Of a stretch of 64,000 nt of DNA, positions 21,301 to 33,056 are shown piece after piece. The DNA is taken from NCBI RefSeq assembly GCF_001598855.1, contig NZ_BCZS01000002.1:62001-126000 (forward strand). The letters are read 5' to 3'. The notes under the pieces are model-generated. The model was not told the DNA's origin. It did no database searches and was given only the letters and a program-made list of their open reading frames with translations. Origin of the DNA: Pluralibacter gergoviae ATCC 33028 = NBRC 105706. GTDB taxonomy: Bacteria; Pseudomonadota; Gammaproteobacteria; Enterobacterales; Enterobacteriaceae. The stretch's first letter is position 1. Each line of letters starts with the position of its first letter. The position numbers were made by a program, and so were the translations under genes.

Positions 21301-22454
21301 TCGATCCCGTTACGCCAACCGAACCGGTAAAACCCGTTGAGCCGGTCACCCCAACCGATCCGGCAACGCCGGTTGATCCCGCGAAGCCGGCCGAACCCGC
21401 AGAGCCGGTCACGCCCGTTGATCCGGGTGGCAAAGGAGGCGGTGGCGGCACTTCCGGGTCGGCAAAACATGTCTATCGTCCGGAAACCGGCAGCTATGCC
21501 GCTAACCTGATGGCGGCCAATACGCTGTTTAACCTTACGCTGCACGACAGGCTGGGTGAGACGCAGTACACCGATGTCCTGACCGGTGAGCAGAAGGTTA
21601 CCAGCCTGTGGATGCGTAATGAGGGCGGACACCAGAGAAGTAAAATGGCCGGCGGGCAAAATAAAACCCAGGCAAACCGCTATGTGGTGCAACTGGGTGG
21701 CGATCTGGCCCAGTGGACCAGCAACGGGCTGGACCGCTACCATCTGGGGGCGATGGTGGGTTATGCAAACCAGAAAAGCCGGACCCATTCGTCCCTGACG
21801 GGCTATCACTCCCGGGGACAAATCCACGGTTACTCAACGGGCCTCTATGGCACCTGGTATGCCAATGAGGCGGATAAGTCGGGACTTTACGTTGATAGCT
21901 GGGTGCAGTACAGCTGGTTCAAAAATAAAGTGAACGGCGATGAGCTGCCGGCAGAGAAATACAACTCCCGCGGCTTTACCGCTTCCCTGGAAAGCGGCTA
22001 TAGCTTCCTGCTTGGCGAGACCCGAACCGCAGAGAATATGGTCAACTCATACTGGATCCAGCCTCAGGCGCAGGCGATCTGGATGGGCGTTAAGGACAAA
22101 AAGCATACCGAAGATAACGGTACGCGGGTGCGCGGTAAAGGCCAGAACAACATCCAGACGCGTCTGGGGATGAAGGCCTACATGCAGGGACACAGTGCGA
22201 TGGATGAGGGTAAGGAGAGAAACTTCCAGCCCTTTGTCGAGGCGAGCTGGATCCATAATACTAAGCGCTTTGGCGTCACCATGGACAGCGTCACCACAAA
22301 AATGGACGGTGCCCGAAATATCGCAGAGATCAAAACCGGTGTTGAAGGGCAGATCTCTCAAAACGTTAATCTGTGGGGCAATGTCGCCCAGCAGGTGGGG
22401 GATAAAAAATACAGCGATACGCAAGCAGCAATTGGCATTAAATATCTTTTCTGA
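18336..22454 (+). CDS. Autotransporter adhesin (type Va) with repeat passenger and Pro-rich linker
   Basis: This 1372-residue protein is a classical autotransporter exported by Sec and its own outer-membrane barrel. Residues 1-33 form an extended signal peptide (cleavage near YSYA-DPTV). Residues about 115-713 hold 24 repeats of 24-26 residues, expected to fold as a right-handed beta-helix. A pertactin-like junction domain (about 750-950, ending NWYLTS) follows. A Pro-rich linker covers 956-1029. The autotransporter barrel (about 1046-1372) ends in YLF, the terminal aromatic residue recognised by the Bam complex. No protease motif or RGD was noticed in the passenger. The gene is alone, with a strong terminator behind it. 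An adhesive or aggregating role is inferred from architecture only; the ligand is unknown. Confidence 0.9.
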   Translation: MRTFKVNTLARVIKGTLMIGASCLASGIPYSYADPTVISDETRDHLSALEVGMEIVGTNINIITAAEGDNGHSVVAENGGRIALTDSYVSSIADGVDAVTAQVLSASVITNNVNIETGGDNAWGALAFNTGTISLNGGRINTSGADSIGAAANYARVDADNIAIGTTGKDADAVAAFNQGQLTIHDGQITTAGDDARGAVASGAGSIMSIDGGSITTQGEDAYGVLALNAGIADINDGTVTTSGLYSHGLVSYGSDATLTAKSSVIETSGEAANGLQSQNSGHIVIQSSKVSTTGLNGIGMYSTGTGSSIEAQDVDIQTSAERAYGVGVMGAASAAIRGGSVTTAGPEAYGLASGGAGSSLTAENVAVLTGGENGYGALAEKGGKIAIQGGKITTTGLQASGIALRNPDSAVETQDVSIQTSGDYASGVGVTLGSGATIRGGAIATTGVESHGLTSSDAGSLLNAQDVDIKTGGENAYGTYAIKGTTAAINGGNINTTGQGGVGVAIRDSGTSVDVSDLTIATSGEVAYGVVALDGGEATVTGGTIITHGKESHGVGAGDAGSSAVVKQVSIETSGEMARGANVSNAEMTLDNSDITTHGENAYGIFVNKGGHAVATNGSVLTSGVQGHGLGVTDAGSSLTAEGLAVETRNAYAMGADAASGGEITLKDARVNTLGEGAYGLTMYDGGAISVSGSEVQTQGANAHAIQATRDGIDGSTGSAAVNTVRVTNSSLKSAQGDTIHAEGTAMDVAFDQVKDQSAGSGLLINALNDRSGNRATVNFSAKDSALVGDIVAEDGNSVSVTLDNTTYTGAVKNGATLALNSGSTWNVTGDSRLSQSLDNAATIAFAAPVNGHYKTLTTQNYTGNGGTIIFNSVLGDDSSQSDRLVILGDSAGSSNVRVNNLGGKGAQTIEGIELIAVGGKSDGVFARSGRIAAGAYDYDLQKRDKNWYLTSTYVEPVKPVDPVDPVTPTDPVTPVDPATPTDPVTPVDPVTPTEPVKPVEPVTPTDPATPVDPAKPAEPAEPVTPVDPGGKGGGGGTSGSAKHVYRPETGSYAANLMAANTLFNLTLHDRLGETQYTDVLTGEQKVTSLWMRNEGGHQRSKMAGGQNKTQANRYVVQLGGDLAQWTSNGLDRYHLGAMVGYANQKSRTHSSLTGYHSRGQIHGYSTGLYGTWYANEADKSGLYVDSWVQYSWFKNKVNGDELPAEKYNSRGFTASLESGYSFLLGETRTAENMVNSYWIQPQAQAIWMGVKDKKHTEDNGTRVRGKGQNNIQTRLGMKAYMQGHSAMDEGKERNFQPFVEASWIHNTKRFGVTMDSVTTKMDGARNIAEIKTGVEGQISQNVNLWGNVAQQVGDKKYSDTQAAIGIKYLF
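18678..20474 (+). repeat. Protein-coding repeat array: 24 beta-helix repeats with a 51-residue super-repeat
   Basis: Each unit begins with a strand of the type xITTSG, continues with ENAYG or ESHGL, and ends with GG or a DV dipeptide. From the fifth repeat on, two unit types alternate. The 25-residue type has the form TSGExAYGVxAxxGGxATIxGG, and the 26-residue type carries SHGLxxxDAGSSLxAxDV. Together they form a 51-residue (153-bp) super-repeat, interrupted only near repeats 19-20. DNA copies have diverged, so recent expansion is unlikely. Confidence 0.85.
21201..21425 (+). repeat. 36-bp tandem repeats encoding a Pro/Thr/Asp-rich linker
   Basis: The coding sequence repeats a 12-residue unit, [12 protein letters not shown] with small changes, about five times, between the passenger junction domain and the barrel. 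Every third residue is proline. Such an extended linker spaces the passenger from the membrane or peptidoglycan. The repeated DNA makes copy-number change by slippage possible. Confidence 0.85.
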
Positions 22455-22471
22455 TGCCAACTAAGCGCACT

Positions 22472-22497
22472 GCGGGCCCTCTGGGCCCGCTTTTTTT
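22472..22497 (+). terminator. Intrinsic terminator after the autotransporter gene
   Basis: A perfect 8-bp stem (GCGGGCCC/GGGCCCGC) with a three-base loop is followed by seven T residues. Confidence 0.92.
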
Positions 22498-22529
22498 ACC
22501 TGGTGCACAAACACGTGATGCAAATAACG

Positions 22530-22796
22530 TTAATTTTGCTGTTCGCTATTATTAATCGTGATTTCAAGATCCTGAATTACTGCATCAATATCATCCAGCA
22601 GCTTACCCTGCTTGTTCAGCAGCGTATCAAATTTACCGGCGTACTCTTTATCCTTGTACTCGCCCTCATCAAACGCCAGCCAGTGGCTGGAGAGCGTTTC
22701 GGTATTGCTCTGCGCATAGTGGCGCATCTCTTTTAACTGTGTGGCGACGTCACGCAGGTAGTCAGCTTTGGTTTTAACGATTTCAGTATCACTCAT
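22530..22796 (-). CDS. Small helical protein of unknown function (88 aa)
   Basis: I do not recognise this protein. It has 88 residues, is acidic and polar, has no signal peptide or membrane segment, and has heptad-like spacing (KTKADYLRDVATQLKEMRHYAQ and LLDDIDAVIQDLEITI) that suggests two helices around a central SSHWLAFDEGEY segment. A good ribosome site (AAGGA, eight bases before ATG) supports translation. Its size and central Trp recall WXG100-like helical hairpins, but the WXG motif is absent. It is convergent with the autotransporter and codirectional with the channel gene upstream, about 130 bases away. Confidence 0.65.
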   Translation of the reverse strand: MSDTEIVKTKADYLRDVATQLKEMRHYAQSNTETLSSHWLAFDEGEYKDKEYAGKFDTLLNKQGKLLDDIDAVIQDLEITINNSEQQN

Positions 22797-22929
22797 GCTA
22801 ATTTTCCTTATGCAGTTAAAATAACGCCTGAGATATTAAGCATAGAGCAATATAGCGTGAATTCACTAAGAATAATCGGAAGTGTCTGCGGCGGGAGAAT
22901 TTCCCCGGAAATAACTCCGGGGAGAAATA

Positions 22930-24168
22930 TTACTGCGGCGAGCGGCTACGGTTGTGCCTGATAGTCATATTTTTCATATCAATACCGGAGGGCTGCTGGT
23001 ATATCTCAAGACCAAAATAGCGGGCGATTGCCAGCACATACTCAAAAATTTCAGACTGCGTATCCTCATATTCGGTCCAGAACACGTTCGAGGTGAAGCA
23101 GTAAATTTCCAGCGGCAGGCCTTCTGAGGTCGGGCTAAGCTGGCGCACCACCAGATACATATCGTTGCGGATATCGGTGCGGCGGCGAAGGTAGTTAAGC
23201 AAATGCTTTCTCAGCAATTCGAGGTTAGTTACGCCGTGTTCAATCAGCTCATGAGCGTTAATTTCACCGACCCGGGTTTTAAGCCAGGTTTCCAGCATGG
23301 CGTATTTATCCGCCGACATCTTTTCCAGCGAATGCAGCAGATCCATGGTGGCGAAAGCAATGCTGGACTGGTCGATAAAAAAGCTGCGCTTTATACGCCG
23401 GCCGCCGGACTCAAACATCGGCTGCCAGTTGGTATAAGACTCGGTAATAAAGTTTTTGGTCGGCACCCAGGAGACAGTGTTGTCCCAGTTGCGGACTGTG
23501 ATGGTATGCAGGGCAATATCCGTGACCTCGCCGCTGATATTATTTTGCGGCATTTCGATCCAGTCTCCCTGTTTGATCACGTTGGAAGACGAGACCTGAA
23601 TATTGGCCACCAGCGAGATAAGCGTATGCTGAAATACCAGCATCAGCACGGCGGCGGCGGCGCCGAGGCTTGAGAAAATAATCACCGGCGAGCGGTTGGA
23701 TAGCGTGGCAATCACCAGAATCGTGGCAATGGATGACACCAGTATTTTGGCTATCTGAATGAAGCCTTTAATCGAGTGCTGCTTCTCACCGTGCTTCTTG
23801 ATATAGATGATATTGACCAGATCGAGCATCTGGATCACCATCATGGTGAGGTTAATAATAAACAGCACGCCGCAGATGGTCTTAATCGCCTCCAGCAGCC
23901 CCGCGGGCAGGCCTACGATCAGCTGCGCCAGCACGTACACGGTAACGACCGGCACGAGGTTCGCCAGGCCGCGGGCGATACGCGTATCTTTATCGTGAGG
24001 GTCCGATTTTTTTGTGTGCAGGATGAAGCGTCTGACAATGTTCAGCAAAAAAAACTTACAGATCATTGAGGCGACGAAACCGGCGAGCAGTAAAAAAATC
24101 ACCGCGACCACGGAAAACGCAATTTCATTGCCCCGAAGCCAGTTCCAGGCGATAAGCAGATCGTGCAT
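22930..24168 (-). CDS. YbdG-like MscS-family mechanosensitive channel
   Basis: This 412-residue membrane protein matches E. coli YbdG, a miniconductance (MscM) channel of the MscS family, in length and motifs. Four or five transmembrane helices occupy about residues 15-185. The pore-lining helix and start of the cytoplasmic domain are recognisable in SSLGAAAAVLMLVFQHTLISLVANIQ. The beta domain carries QGDWIEMP and VRNWDNTVSWVPT, and GGRRIKRS follows. The C-terminal part keeps RNDMYLVVRQL and GLPLEIYCFT. It is probably a paralog or divergent relative, since YbdG lies elsewhere in E. coli. Its role would be protection against mild hypo-osmotic shock. Confidence 0.82.
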   Translation of the reverse strand: MHDLLIAWNWLRGNEIAFSVVAVIFLLLAGFVASMICKFFLLNIVRRFILHTKKSDPHDKDTRIARGLANLVPVVTVYVLAQLIVGLPAGLLEAIKTICGVLFIINLTMMVIQMLDLVNIIYIKKHGEKQHSIKGFIQIAKILVSSIATILVIATLSNRSPVIIFSSLGAAAAVLMLVFQHTLISLVANIQVSSSNVIKQGDWIEMPQNNISGEVTDIALHTITVRNWDNTVSWVPTKNFITESYTNWQPMFESGGRRIKRSFFIDQSSIAFATMDLLHSLEKMSADKYAMLETWLKTRVGEINAHELIEHGVTNLELLRKHLLNYLRRRTDIRNDMYLVVRQLSPTSEGLPLEIYCFTSNVFWTEYEDTQSEIFEYVLAIARYFGLEIYQQPSGIDMKNMTIRHNRSRSPQ

Positions 24169-24269
24169 AAGGGCGTTCCTCAGTATGCGAAGAAATAGAC
24201 CATCATGGTTATTCTGAGTATATCGTTTTTACAAAAGATGGGATTTTAGCGGCACGTTAAGAATAAGCG

Positions 24270-24306
24270 GAAGAAGAGAGCCGCCGGCGGAGGAGGGCGC
24301 CGGCGG
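24270..24306 (-). terminator. Probable terminator after argG (minus strand)
   Basis: Read on the minus strand, CCGCCGGCG and CGCCGGCGG form a 9-bp GC stem followed by CTCTCTTCTT. It sits ten bases past the argG stop codon. Confidence 0.55.
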
Positions 24307-24315
24307 CAGGGACTA

Positions 24316-25752
<1,437 letters not shown>

Positions 25753-25947
25753 CATCTTTTTAGGGTAACAGGAAGGGCTTCGTCGGGTTTCACCGAAAAA
25801 ATCTGCCACAACTTGCTAACACAGGCATATCAGCAGGTTTCTCCGGCGGGCGCAATCCTCCGATCCTTTCATTGACAGACGCCACTCCTTTTCTCTATAC
25901 TGCACCCCGATTTTACGTCCCGTCTCGGTACCAAATCCCAGCAGTAT

Positions 25948-25976
25948 TTGCGTTTTTTGCTCAAAATGGGTAAAAT
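25948..25976 (+). promoter_or_regulatory. Sigma-70 promoter of metY-rimP-nusA
   Basis: TTGCGT and TAAAAT are separated by 17 bases, followed by a short GC-containing discriminator and the initiator tRNA about 16 bases downstream. This is the expected main promoter of the metY-nusA-infB operon. Confidence 0.78.
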
Positions 25977-25991
25977 ACGCCACGTTTCAGG

Positions 25992-26068
<77 letters not shown>

Positions 26069-26180
26069 CTTTCCCTTTGAGTTCTTTTTCAAATATACTT
26101 CGCACAATCGTTGACGAATTTGAAAAAATTCTCTCGGAAAGTACTCGAACCGCAGTTGCGGTTCCAGGGTTCAGTTATAT

Positions 26181-26206
26181 AAAACCCCGATTTATCGGGG
26201 TTTTTT
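26181..26206 (+). terminator. Terminator between metY and rimP
   Basis: AAAACCCCGA and TCGGGGTTTT with a three-base loop run into six T residues. A preceding hairpin (GAACCGCA/TGCGGTTC, 26147-26164) adds to the structured leader. Partial read-through feeds rimP-nusA-infB. Confidence 0.88.
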
Positions 26207-26265
26207 GTTATCTGACTAAAGAATAACTGGGCTTTATGCCCTTTTTTTATGTCCTGGGGGTGGGC

Positions 26266-26718
26266 TTGTCCACATTAGAACAGAAATTGACAGAGATGCT
26301 GACGGCGCCGGTTGAGGCCTTGGGCTTCGAGCTGGTCGGCATCGAATTTATTCGCGGTCGCACATCGACGCTGCGCATCTATATTGATAGTGAGAATGGC
26401 ATCAATGTTGATGATTGTGCTGATGTGAGCCACCAGGTCAGTGCCGTCATGGATGTCGAAGACCCCATTACCGTCGCGTACAACCTGGAAGTTTCCTCAC
26501 CGGGACTCGACCGTCCTCTGTTTATTGCCGAACACTACACCCGTTTTATCGGCGAAGAGGCATCTCTGGTCCTGCGCATGGCGGTTCAGAACCGTCGCAA
26601 ATGGCAGGGCATTATCAAAGCGGTAGACGGTGAAATGATTACACTCGCTGTCGAAGGCAAAGATGAAGTGTTCGCGCTGAGTAACATCCAGAAGGCGAAC
26701 CTGGTTCCCCACTTTTAA
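26266..26718 (+). CDS. rimP: RimP, 30S maturation factor
   Basis: RimP assists early assembly of the 30S head region. From the TTG start the protein has 150 residues, as in E. coli ([11 protein letters not shown]...). The N-terminal alpha/beta domain contains [22 protein letters not shown], and the C-terminal SH3-like domain is basic ([13 protein letters not shown]). The TTG is preceded by GGGGG at a good distance. An ATG 30 bases upstream is in frame but would add ten hydrophobic residues from the terminator-proximal leader. Confidence 0.95.
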   Translation: MSTLEQKLTEMLTAPVEALGFELVGIEFIRGRTSTLRIYIDSENGINVDDCADVSHQVSAVMDVEDPITVAYNLEVSSPGLDRPLFIAEHYTRFIGEEASLVLRMAVQNRRKWQGIIKAVDGEMITLAVEGKDEVFALSNIQKANLVPHF

Positions 26719-26745
26719 CAGTCTGGATTGAGGTGAAAGGCCACG

Positions 26746-28233
26746 ATGAACAAAGAAATTTTGGCTGTTGTTGAAGCCGTTTCCAACGAAAAGGCGCTGC
26801 CGCGCGAAAAGATTTTCGAAGCACTGGAAAGCGCTCTGGCAACGGCGACCAAGAAAAAATACGAGCAAGAGATCGACGTTCGCGTTGAAATCGACCGCAG
26901 AAGCGGCGACTTTGATACCTTCCGCCGCTGGTTAGTGGTCGAAGAAGTCACAATGCCGACTCGCGAAATCACTCTCGAAGCGGCCCGCTACGAAGACGAA
27001 AGCATGAACGTGGGCGACTACGTTGAAGATCAGATTGAATCTGTCACCTTCGACCGCATCACCACGCAGACCGCCAAGCAGGTTATCGTGCAGAAAGTGC
27101 GCGAAGCCGAGCGTGCGCTGGTCGTCGATCAGTTCCGCGAGCACGAAGGTGAAATCATCACCGGCGTGGTCAAGAAAGTGAACCGCGACAACATCTCTCT
27201 GGATCTGGGCAATAACGCAGAAGCCGTTATTCTGCGCGAAGACATGCTGCCGCGTGAAAACTTCCGTCCGGGCGACCGCATTCGCGGCGTACTTTACTCC
27301 GTACGTCCGGAAGCGCGCGGTGCGCAGCTGTTCGTCACCCGCTCCAAGCCGGAGATGCTGATTGAACTGTTCCGCATCGAAGTGCCGGAAATTGGTGAAG
27401 AAGTTATCGAGATTAAAGCCGCCGCCCGCGATCCGGGTTCCCGCGCTAAAATCGCGGTAAAAACCAACGACAAGCGTATCGACCCGGTCGGCGCCTGTGT
27501 GGGTATGCGCGGCGCGCGCGTTCAGGCCGTCTCTACTGAGCTTGGCGGCGAGCGTATCGACATCGTGCTGTGGGACGATAACCCGGCGCAGTTTGTGATT
27601 AACGCCATGGCCCCGGCTGACGTAGCATCCATCGTGGTTGATGAAGATAAACACACCATGGATATCGCGGTAGAAGCGGGCAACCTGGCGCAGGCGATTG
27701 GCCGTAACGGTCAGAACGTCCGCCTCGCCTCGCAGCTGAGCGGCTGGGATCTCAACGTCATGACCGTTGATGACCTGCAGGCGAAGCATCAGGCGGAAGC
27801 CCACGCGGCGATCGATACCTTCACCAAATATCTCGATATTGATGAAGAGTTCGCCACGGTACTGGTGGAAGAAGGCTTCTCCAGCCTCGAAGAGCTGGCC
27901 TACGTGCCAATTAAAGAGCTGCTGGAAATCGACGGTCTCGACGAAGATACCGTAGAAGCCCTCCGTGAACGCGCGAAAAACGCATTGACTACGCTGGCGC
28001 TGGCCCAGGAAGAGAGCCTCGGTGATAACAAACCGGCTGACGATCTGCTGAACCTTGAAGGTATGGATCGTCCTCTGGCGCTCACGCTTGCCGCCCGCGG
28101 TGTTTGTACGCTGGAAGATCTCGCCGAGCAGGGCATTGATGATCTGGCCGATATCGAAGGGTTAACCGACGAGAAAGCCGGCGAACTCATCATGGCCGCA
28201 CGCAATATTTGCTGGTTTGGCGACGAAGCGTAA
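26746..28233 (+). CDS. nusA: NusA, transcription elongation/termination factor
   Basis: NusA binds RNA polymerase and nascent RNA, enhances pausing, and participates in intrinsic termination and rRNA antitermination. The 495-residue length equals that of E. coli. The order is the RNAP-binding N-domain (1-130), S1 domain (about 135-200, [16 protein letters not shown]), two KH domains (about 230-345, with [10 protein letters not shown] and [12 protein letters not shown]) and two acidic repeats AR1/AR2 (about 364-495) that contact alpha-CTD. It lies between rimP and infB in the translation operon. Confidence 0.98.
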   Translation: MNKEILAVVEAVSNEKALPREKIFEALESALATATKKKYEQEIDVRVEIDRRSGDFDTFRRWLVVEEVTMPTREITLEAARYEDESMNVGDYVEDQIESVTFDRITTQTAKQVIVQKVREAERALVVDQFREHEGEIITGVVKKVNRDNISLDLGNNAEAVILREDMLPRENFRPGDRIRGVLYSVRPEARGAQLFVTRSKPEMLIELFRIEVPEIGEEVIEIKAAARDPGSRAKIAVKTNDKRIDPVGACVGMRGARVQAVSTELGGERIDIVLWDDNPAQFVINAMAPADVASIVVDEDKHTMDIAVEAGNLAQAIGRNGQNVRLASQLSGWDLNVMTVDDLQAKHQAEAHAAIDTFTKYLDIDEEFATVLVEEGFSSLEELAYVPIKELLEIDGLDEDTVEALRERAKNALTTLALAQEESLGDNKPADDLLNLEGMDRPLALTLAARGVCTLEDLAEQGIDDLADIEGLTDEKAGELIMAARNICWFGDEA

Positions 28234-28257
28234 TAAACTGTAGCAGGAAGGAACAGC

Positions 28258-30945
28258 ATGACCGATGTAACCGTAAAAACGCTGGCCGCTGAGATTCAGA
28301 CCTCTGTGGACCGCCTGGTACAGCAATTTGCTGATGCAGGTATCCCGAAGAAGGCTGATGATGCAGTAAGCCCGCAAGAGAAACAAACTCTGTTAACGCA
28401 CCTGAACCGTGAAAACAACTCCGGTCCGGGTAAGCTGACGCTGCAGCGCAAAACGCGCAGCACCCTGAGCGTCCCGGGTACCGGTGGTAAGAGCAAATCG
28501 GTACAGATCGAAGTCCGCAAAACGCGCACCTTTGTAAAACGCGATCCGCAGGAAGCCGAACGACTGGCCGCGGAAGAAGAGGCGAAGCGTGAAGCGGAAG
28601 AACAGGCCCGCCGCGAGGCTGAAGAAGCAGCCAAACGCGAGGCACAGGCAAAAGCTGAACGTGAGGCCGCGGAAAAAGCCAAGCGCGAATCTGCTGAGCA
28701 AGCAAAGCGTGACGCTGCGGAAAAAGACACAGTGAATCAACAGACAGACAATATGACCAAAACCGCCCAGGCCGAAAAGGCCCGCCGTGAAGCCGAAGCC
28801 GCCGAGCTGAAGCGTAAATCGGAAGAAGAAGCGCGTCGCAAGCTGGAAGAAGAAGCTCGCCGCGTAGCGGAAGAAGCGCGCCGCATGGCTGAAGAGAACG
28901 AGAAGAACGGCGTTGATACCGTTGAGCCGGTAGAAGATACCAGCGACTATCACGTGACCACTTCCCAGCACGCGCGCCAGGCTGAAGACGAAAACGATCG
29001 CGAAAGCGAAGGCGGCCGTACCCGCACCCGCAGCGCGAAAGCGGCGCGTCCTCAGAAGAAAGGCAACAAGCACTCTGAATCGAAAGCCGATCGTGAAGAA
29101 GCCCGTGCGGCCATTCGCGGCGGTAAAGGCGGCAAGCACCGTAAAGGTTCTACTCTGCAGCAGGGCTTCCAGAAGCCGGCGCAGGCCGTTAACCGCGACG
29201 TGGTGATTGGCGAAACCATCACCGTCGGCGAGCTGGCGAACAAGATGGCGGTCAAAGGCTCTCAGGTCATCAAAGCGATGATGAAGCTGGGCGCGATGGC
29301 GACCATCAACCAGGTTATCGATCAGGAGACCGCGCAGCTGGTGGCCGAAGAGATGGGCCACAAAGTTATCCTGCGTCGTGAAAACGAGCTGGAAGAAGCG
29401 GTAATGAGCGACCGTGATACCGGCGCGGCGGCTGAACCGCGCGCACCGGTAGTGACCATCATGGGTCACGTTGACCACGGTAAAACCTCGCTGCTCGACT
29501 ACATTCGTTCTACTAAGGTTGCCTCCGGCGAAGCGGGTGGTATTACCCAGCACATCGGTGCCTACCACGTAGAAACCGACAACGGCATGATCACCTTCCT
29601 GGATACCCCGGGCCACGCCGCGTTTACCTCCATGCGTGCCCGCGGTGCGCAGGCGACGGATATCGTGGTCCTGGTGGTTGCTGCCGACGACGGCGTGATG
29701 CCGCAGACCATCGAAGCTATCCAGCACGCGAAAGCGGCGCAGGTGCCTCTGGTGGTTGCCGTCAACAAAATCGATAAGCCGGAAGCCGATCTGGACCGCG
29801 TGAAGAACGAACTCTCCCAGTACGGCGTTATGCCGGAAGAGTGGGGCGGCGAAGCGCAGTTCATCCCGGTTTCCGCGAAAGCCGGTACCGGTATCGACGA
29901 CCTGCTGAACGCTATCCTGCTGCAGGCGGAAGTGCTCGAACTGAAAGCAGTACGTAAAGGTATGGCCAGCGGCGCGGTTATCGAATCCTTCCTCGACAAA
30001 GGCCGTGGCCCGGTTGCCACCGTGCTGGTGCGCGAAGGTACCCTGCACAAGGGCGATATCGTGCTGTGCGGCTTCGAGTACGGCCGCGTGCGTGCGATGC
30101 GCGACGAACTCGGCAAAGAGGTGATGGAAGCGGGTCCGTCCATTCCGGTTGAGATCCTCGGCCTGTCCGGCGTTCCGGCTGCCGGTGACGAAGTGACCGT
30201 GGTTCGCGACGAGAAGAAAGCGCGTGAAGTTGCGCTCTATCGTCAGGGCAAATTCCGCGAAGTTAAGCTGGCGCGTCAGCAGAAATCCAAGCTGGAAAAC
30301 ATGTTTGCCAACATGACCGAAGGCGAAGTTCACGAAGTGAACGTGGTGCTGAAGGCCGACGTACAGGGTTCCGTGGAGGCGATCTCCGACTCCCTGCTGA
30401 AGCTCTCCACCGACGAAGTGAAGGTGAAGATCATCGGCTCCGGCGTGGGCGGCATCACTGAAACCGACGCCACCCTGGCGGCTGCGTCCAACGCTATCCT
30501 CGTGGGCTTCAACGTGCGTGCCGATGCCTCTGCGCGCAAAGTTATCGAAGCGGAAAGCCTGGATCTGCGCTACTACTCCGTCATCTATAATCTGATCGAC
30601 GAAGTGAAGGCGGCGATGAGCGGCATGCTCTCTCCGGAACTCAAGCAGCAGATCATCGGCCTGGCCGAAGTGCGCGACGTGTTCAAATCACCGAAATTCG
30701 GTGCGATCGCGGGCTGTATGGTTACCGAGGGCATCATCAAGCGCCACAACCCAATCCGCGTTCTGCGCGACAACGTGGTTATCTATGAAGGCGAGCTGGA
30801 ATCCCTGCGCCGCTTCAAGGATGACGTTAACGAAGTCCGTAACGGCATGGAGTGTGGTATCGGCGTGAAGAACTACAACGACGTTCGCGTTGGCGATATG
30901 ATCGAAGTGTTCGAGATTATCGAGATCCAACGTAGTATTGATTGA
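28258..30945 (+). CDS. infB: InfB, translation initiation factor IF-2
   Basis: IF-2 is the GTPase that brings initiator tRNA to the 30S subunit and promotes subunit joining; its gene lies in the same operon as an initiator tRNA. The 895 residues exceed E. coli by five, with changes confined to the charged N-terminal region. After an IF2-N module (1-50) comes a long Lys/Glu/Arg/Ala coiled segment (about 95-300). The G domain starts with GHVDHGKTS at 403-411, with DTPGH and NKID following. Internal starts for shorter isoforms are plausible: GTG at codon 159 (28732) and ATG at codon 166 (28753), matching IF2-2 and IF2-3 of E. coli. Confidence 0.98.
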   Translation: MTDVTVKTLAAEIQTSVDRLVQQFADAGIPKKADDAVSPQEKQTLLTHLNRENNSGPGKLTLQRKTRSTLSVPGTGGKSKSVQIEVRKTRTFVKRDPQEAERLAAEEEAKREAEEQARREAEEAAKREAQAKAEREAAEKAKRESAEQAKRDAAEKDTVNQQTDNMTKTAQAEKARREAEAAELKRKSEEEARRKLEEEARRVAEEARRMAEENEKNGVDTVEPVEDTSDYHVTTSQHARQAEDENDRESEGGRTRTRSAKAARPQKKGNKHSESKADREEARAAIRGGKGGKHRKGSTLQQGFQKPAQAVNRDVVIGETITVGELANKMAVKGSQVIKAMMKLGAMATINQVIDQETAQLVAEEMGHKVILRRENELEEAVMSDRDTGAAAEPRAPVVTIMGHVDHGKTSLLDYIRSTKVASGEAGGITQHIGAYHVETDNGMITFLDTPGHAAFTSMRARGAQATDIVVLVVAADDGVMPQTIEAIQHAKAAQVPLVVAVNKIDKPEADLDRVKNELSQYGVMPEEWGGEAQFIPVSAKAGTGIDDLLNAILLQAEVLELKAVRKGMASGAVIESFLDKGRGPVATVLVREGTLHKGDIVLCGFEYGRVRAMRDELGKEVMEAGPSIPVEILGLSGVPAAGDEVTVVRDEKKAREVALYRQGKFREVKLARQQKSKLENMFANMTEGEVHEVNVVLKADVQGSVEAISDSLLKLSTDEVKVKIIGSGVGGITETDATLAAASNAILVGFNVRADASARKVIEAESLDLRYYSVIYNLIDEVKAAMSGMLSPELKQQIIGLAEVRDVFKSPKFGAIAGCMVTEGIIKRHNPIRVLRDNVVIYEGELESLRRFKDDVNEVRNGMECGIGVKNYNDVRVGDMIEVFEIIEIQRSID

Positions 30946-30964
30946 TCCACAGCGGATTGATCAA

Positions 30965-30996
30965 TGTAGGCCGGGTAAGCGAAGCGCCACCCGGCA
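30965..30996 (+). repeat. REP (palindromic unit) element
   Basis: The sequence TGTAGGCCGGGTAAGCG and its partner GCGCCACCCGGCA form the imperfect palindrome typical of enterobacterial REP/BIME units. It lies between infB and rbfA, where such elements can stabilise upstream mRNA or attract gyrase. Only one unit is present. Confidence 0.8.
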
Positions 30997-31003
30997 GTTA
31001 TTT

Positions 31004-31029
31004 AAAAAGGGGCTTTTAGCCCCTTTTTT
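31004..31029 (+). terminator. Intrinsic terminator between infB and rbfA
   Basis: AAAAAGGGGC and GCCCCTTTTTT form a hairpin with a full U-tract. It would reduce but not necessarily stop transcription into rbfA-truB. Confidence 0.85.
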
Positions 31030-31045
31030 ATCTGGAGAATTTACT

Positions 31046-31447
31046 ATGGCGAAAGAATTTGGTCGCCCGCAGCGCGTGGCCCAGGAGATGCAGAAAGAGA
31101 TTGCTATCATCCTGCAGCGCGAAATCAAGGACCCGCGTCTGGGCCTGATGACCACCGTGTCCGGCGTCGAGATGTCCCGCGATCTGGCCTATGCGAAAGT
31201 GTACGTCACCTTCCTCAACGATGAAGATGAAGCTTCCGTCAAAGCGGGCATTAAAGCCCTGCAGGAAGCCTCCGGCTTTATCCGCAGCCTGCTCGGCAAA
31301 GCGATGCGCCTGCGCATCGTGCCGGAGCTGACCTTCTTCTACGACAACTCGCTGGTTGAAGGTATGCGCATGTCTAACCTGGTGACCAGCGTGGTGAAGC
31401 ATGACGACGAGCGTCGTGTGAACCCGGACGACAGCAAGGAGGACTGA
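31046..31447 (+). CDS. rbfA: RbfA, 30S ribosome-binding factor
   Basis: RbfA is a cold-shock protein needed for 16S rRNA 5'-end maturation. From the chosen ATG (GGAG nine bases before) the product has 133 residues, as in E. coli, with a KH-like fold ([35 protein letters not shown]). Earlier in-frame codons run through the terminator and REP element and cannot be the start. The stop TGA overlaps the truB ATG by one base. Confidence 0.96.
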   Translation: MAKEFGRPQRVAQEMQKEIAIILQREIKDPRLGLMTTVSGVEMSRDLAYAKVYVTFLNDEDEASVKAGIKALQEASGFIRSLLGKAMRLRIVPELTFFYDNSLVEGMRMSNLVTSVVKHDDERRVNPDDSKED

Positions 31448-32391
31448 TGAGTCGTCCCCGTCGTCGCGGTCGCGATATTCACGGCGTGCTGCTGCTGGAC
31501 AAGCCGCAGGGTGCCTCCAGCAACGACGTGCTGCAGAAGGTGAAGCGCCTGTACAACGCCAACCGCGCCGGGCATACCGGCGCGCTGGATCCGCTGGCGA
31601 CCGGCATGCTGCCGATCTGCCTCGGTGAGGCCACCAAGTTTTCTCAGTACCTGCTCGACTCCGACAAGCGCTATCGCGTCATCGCGAAGCTCGGCCAGCG
31701 CACCGATACCTCCGACGCCGATGGCCAGGTGGTCGAGGAGCGCCCGCTGACCTTTAGCGACGCCGACCTCGCGAGCGCGCTGGAGAGCTTCCGCGGCGAT
31801 ACGATGCAGGTGCCGTCGATGTACTCCGCGCTCAAGTACCAGGGTAAAAAGCTCTACGAGTACGCGCGTCAGGGCATCGAGGTGCCGCGCGAGGCGCGGC
31901 CAATCACGGTCTATGAGCTGCTGTTCATCCGCCACGAAGGCGATGAACTGGAGCTGGAGATCCACTGCTCCAAAGGCACCTACATCCGCACCATCATCGA
32001 CGATCTCGGTGAGAAGCTCGGCTGCGGCGCCCACGTCATCATGCTGCGCCGCCTGGCGGTGAGCCGCTATCCGGTCGAGCGCATGGTGACCCTGGAGCAG
32101 CTGCAGGCGCGGGTAGCAGAGGCCGAAGCCCGCGACATCCCGGCGGCACAGCTGCTCGATCCGCTGCTGATGCCGATGGACAGCCCGGCCTCCGATTTTC
32201 CGCTGGTGAATCTGCCGCTGACCTCGTCGGTCTACTTTAAGAACGGCAATCCGGTACGTACCGCCGGCGCTCCCGCAGGCGGCCTGGTCCGCGTGACGGA
32301 AGGCGAAGAGGGCAAGTTTATCGGCATGGGCGAAATCGACGACGAGGGCCGCGTGGCGCCGCGTCGTCTGGTGGTTGAGTACCCGCAGTAA
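31447..32391 (+). CDS. truB: TruB, tRNA pseudouridine-55 synthase
   Basis: TruB makes pseudouridine 55 in the T-loop of nearly all tRNAs and also acts as a tRNA chaperone. The 314 residues match E. coli. The catalytic aspartate is D48 in [13 protein letters not shown], and the [13 protein letters not shown] motif and a C-terminal PUA domain (about 250-310) follow. It is translationally coupled to rbfA. Confidence 0.98.
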   Translation: MSRPRRRGRDIHGVLLLDKPQGASSNDVLQKVKRLYNANRAGHTGALDPLATGMLPICLGEATKFSQYLLDSDKRYRVIAKLGQRTDTSDADGQVVEERPLTFSDADLASALESFRGDTMQVPSMYSALKYQGKKLYEYARQGIEVPREARPITVYELLFIRHEGDELELEIHCSKGTYIRTIIDDLGEKLGCGAHVIMLRRLAVSRYPVERMVTLEQLQARVAEAEARDIPAAQLLDPLLMPMDSPASDFPLVNLPLTSSVYFKNGNPVRTAGAPAGGLVRVTEGEEGKFIGMGEIDDEGRVAPRRLVVEYPQ

Positions 32392-32401
32392 TCGGCCCAT
32401 C

Positions 32402-32430
32402 TTGCGATAACAGGCCGCTGCGAGTAGAAT
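32402..32430 (+). promoter_or_regulatory. Sigma-70 promoter of rpsO
   Basis: TTGCGA and TAGAAT are separated by 17 bases, right after the truB stop. The resulting leader of about 100 bases has room for the S15 autoregulatory pseudoknot known in E. coli; I did not fold it. Confidence 0.75.
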
Positions 32431-32493
32431 ATCGCCGCTTAGCGTCCGGCTTTTGTTAAACAACCGCCGGGGCGCTAACCTCGGGGCTGCTGA

Positions 32494-32808
<315 letters not shown>

Positions 32809-32826
32809 CTCTTGCGAGTTTCTGAA

Positions 32827-32851
32827 AGAGGGGCCTGATGGCCCCTTTTTT
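32827..32851 (+). terminator. Intrinsic terminator after rpsO
   Basis: The stem GGGGCC/GGCCCC with a TGAT loop is followed by six T residues. Read-through produces the rpsO-pnp transcript known from E. coli. Confidence 0.88.
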
Positions 32852-32931
32852 CACACTGACGGCAGCAATTAAACAGAAAGTAATGTATTGTTTGTGTTGC
32901 TGTAATTAACACTCTTCAGTGCAGCGTTTCG

Positions 32932-32983
32932 CGCGGCTAATGAGAGTCCTGGGCACTCTGGCGCAGGCCTCTCATTAGTCGCG
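32932..32983 (+). promoter_or_regulatory. pnp leader stem-loop (RNase III/PNPase autoregulation)
   Basis: CGCGGCTAATGAGAG pairs with CTCTCATTAGTCGCG over 15 bp with one G-T wobble, enclosing a loop of about 22 bases. In E. coli the equivalent structure is cut by RNase III, and PNPase then degrades the leader, repressing its own synthesis. It ends 73 bases before the pnp start codon. Confidence 0.85.
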
Positions 32984-33056
32984 AGGATGCAGTGAAGATA
33001 AGTTCCATTAGCGGCTCGCTGAAGGCAGCCGTTACTTATTGAGAAAGGAAAAGATT

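Noticed and set aside
21197-21451. A minus-strand frame rich in Gly-x-Thr/Ser (collagen-like) inside the autotransporter gene
   Set aside because: It is the antisense reading of the Pro-rich linker repeats. It lacks a ribosome site and lies wholly within a well-supported gene.
32852-33056. A minus-strand small RNA like E. coli SraG between rpsO and pnp
   Set aside because: The location is right and the rpsO hairpin could end it on the minus strand, but I found no convincing promoter, and the region is already explained by the pnp leader stem-loop.
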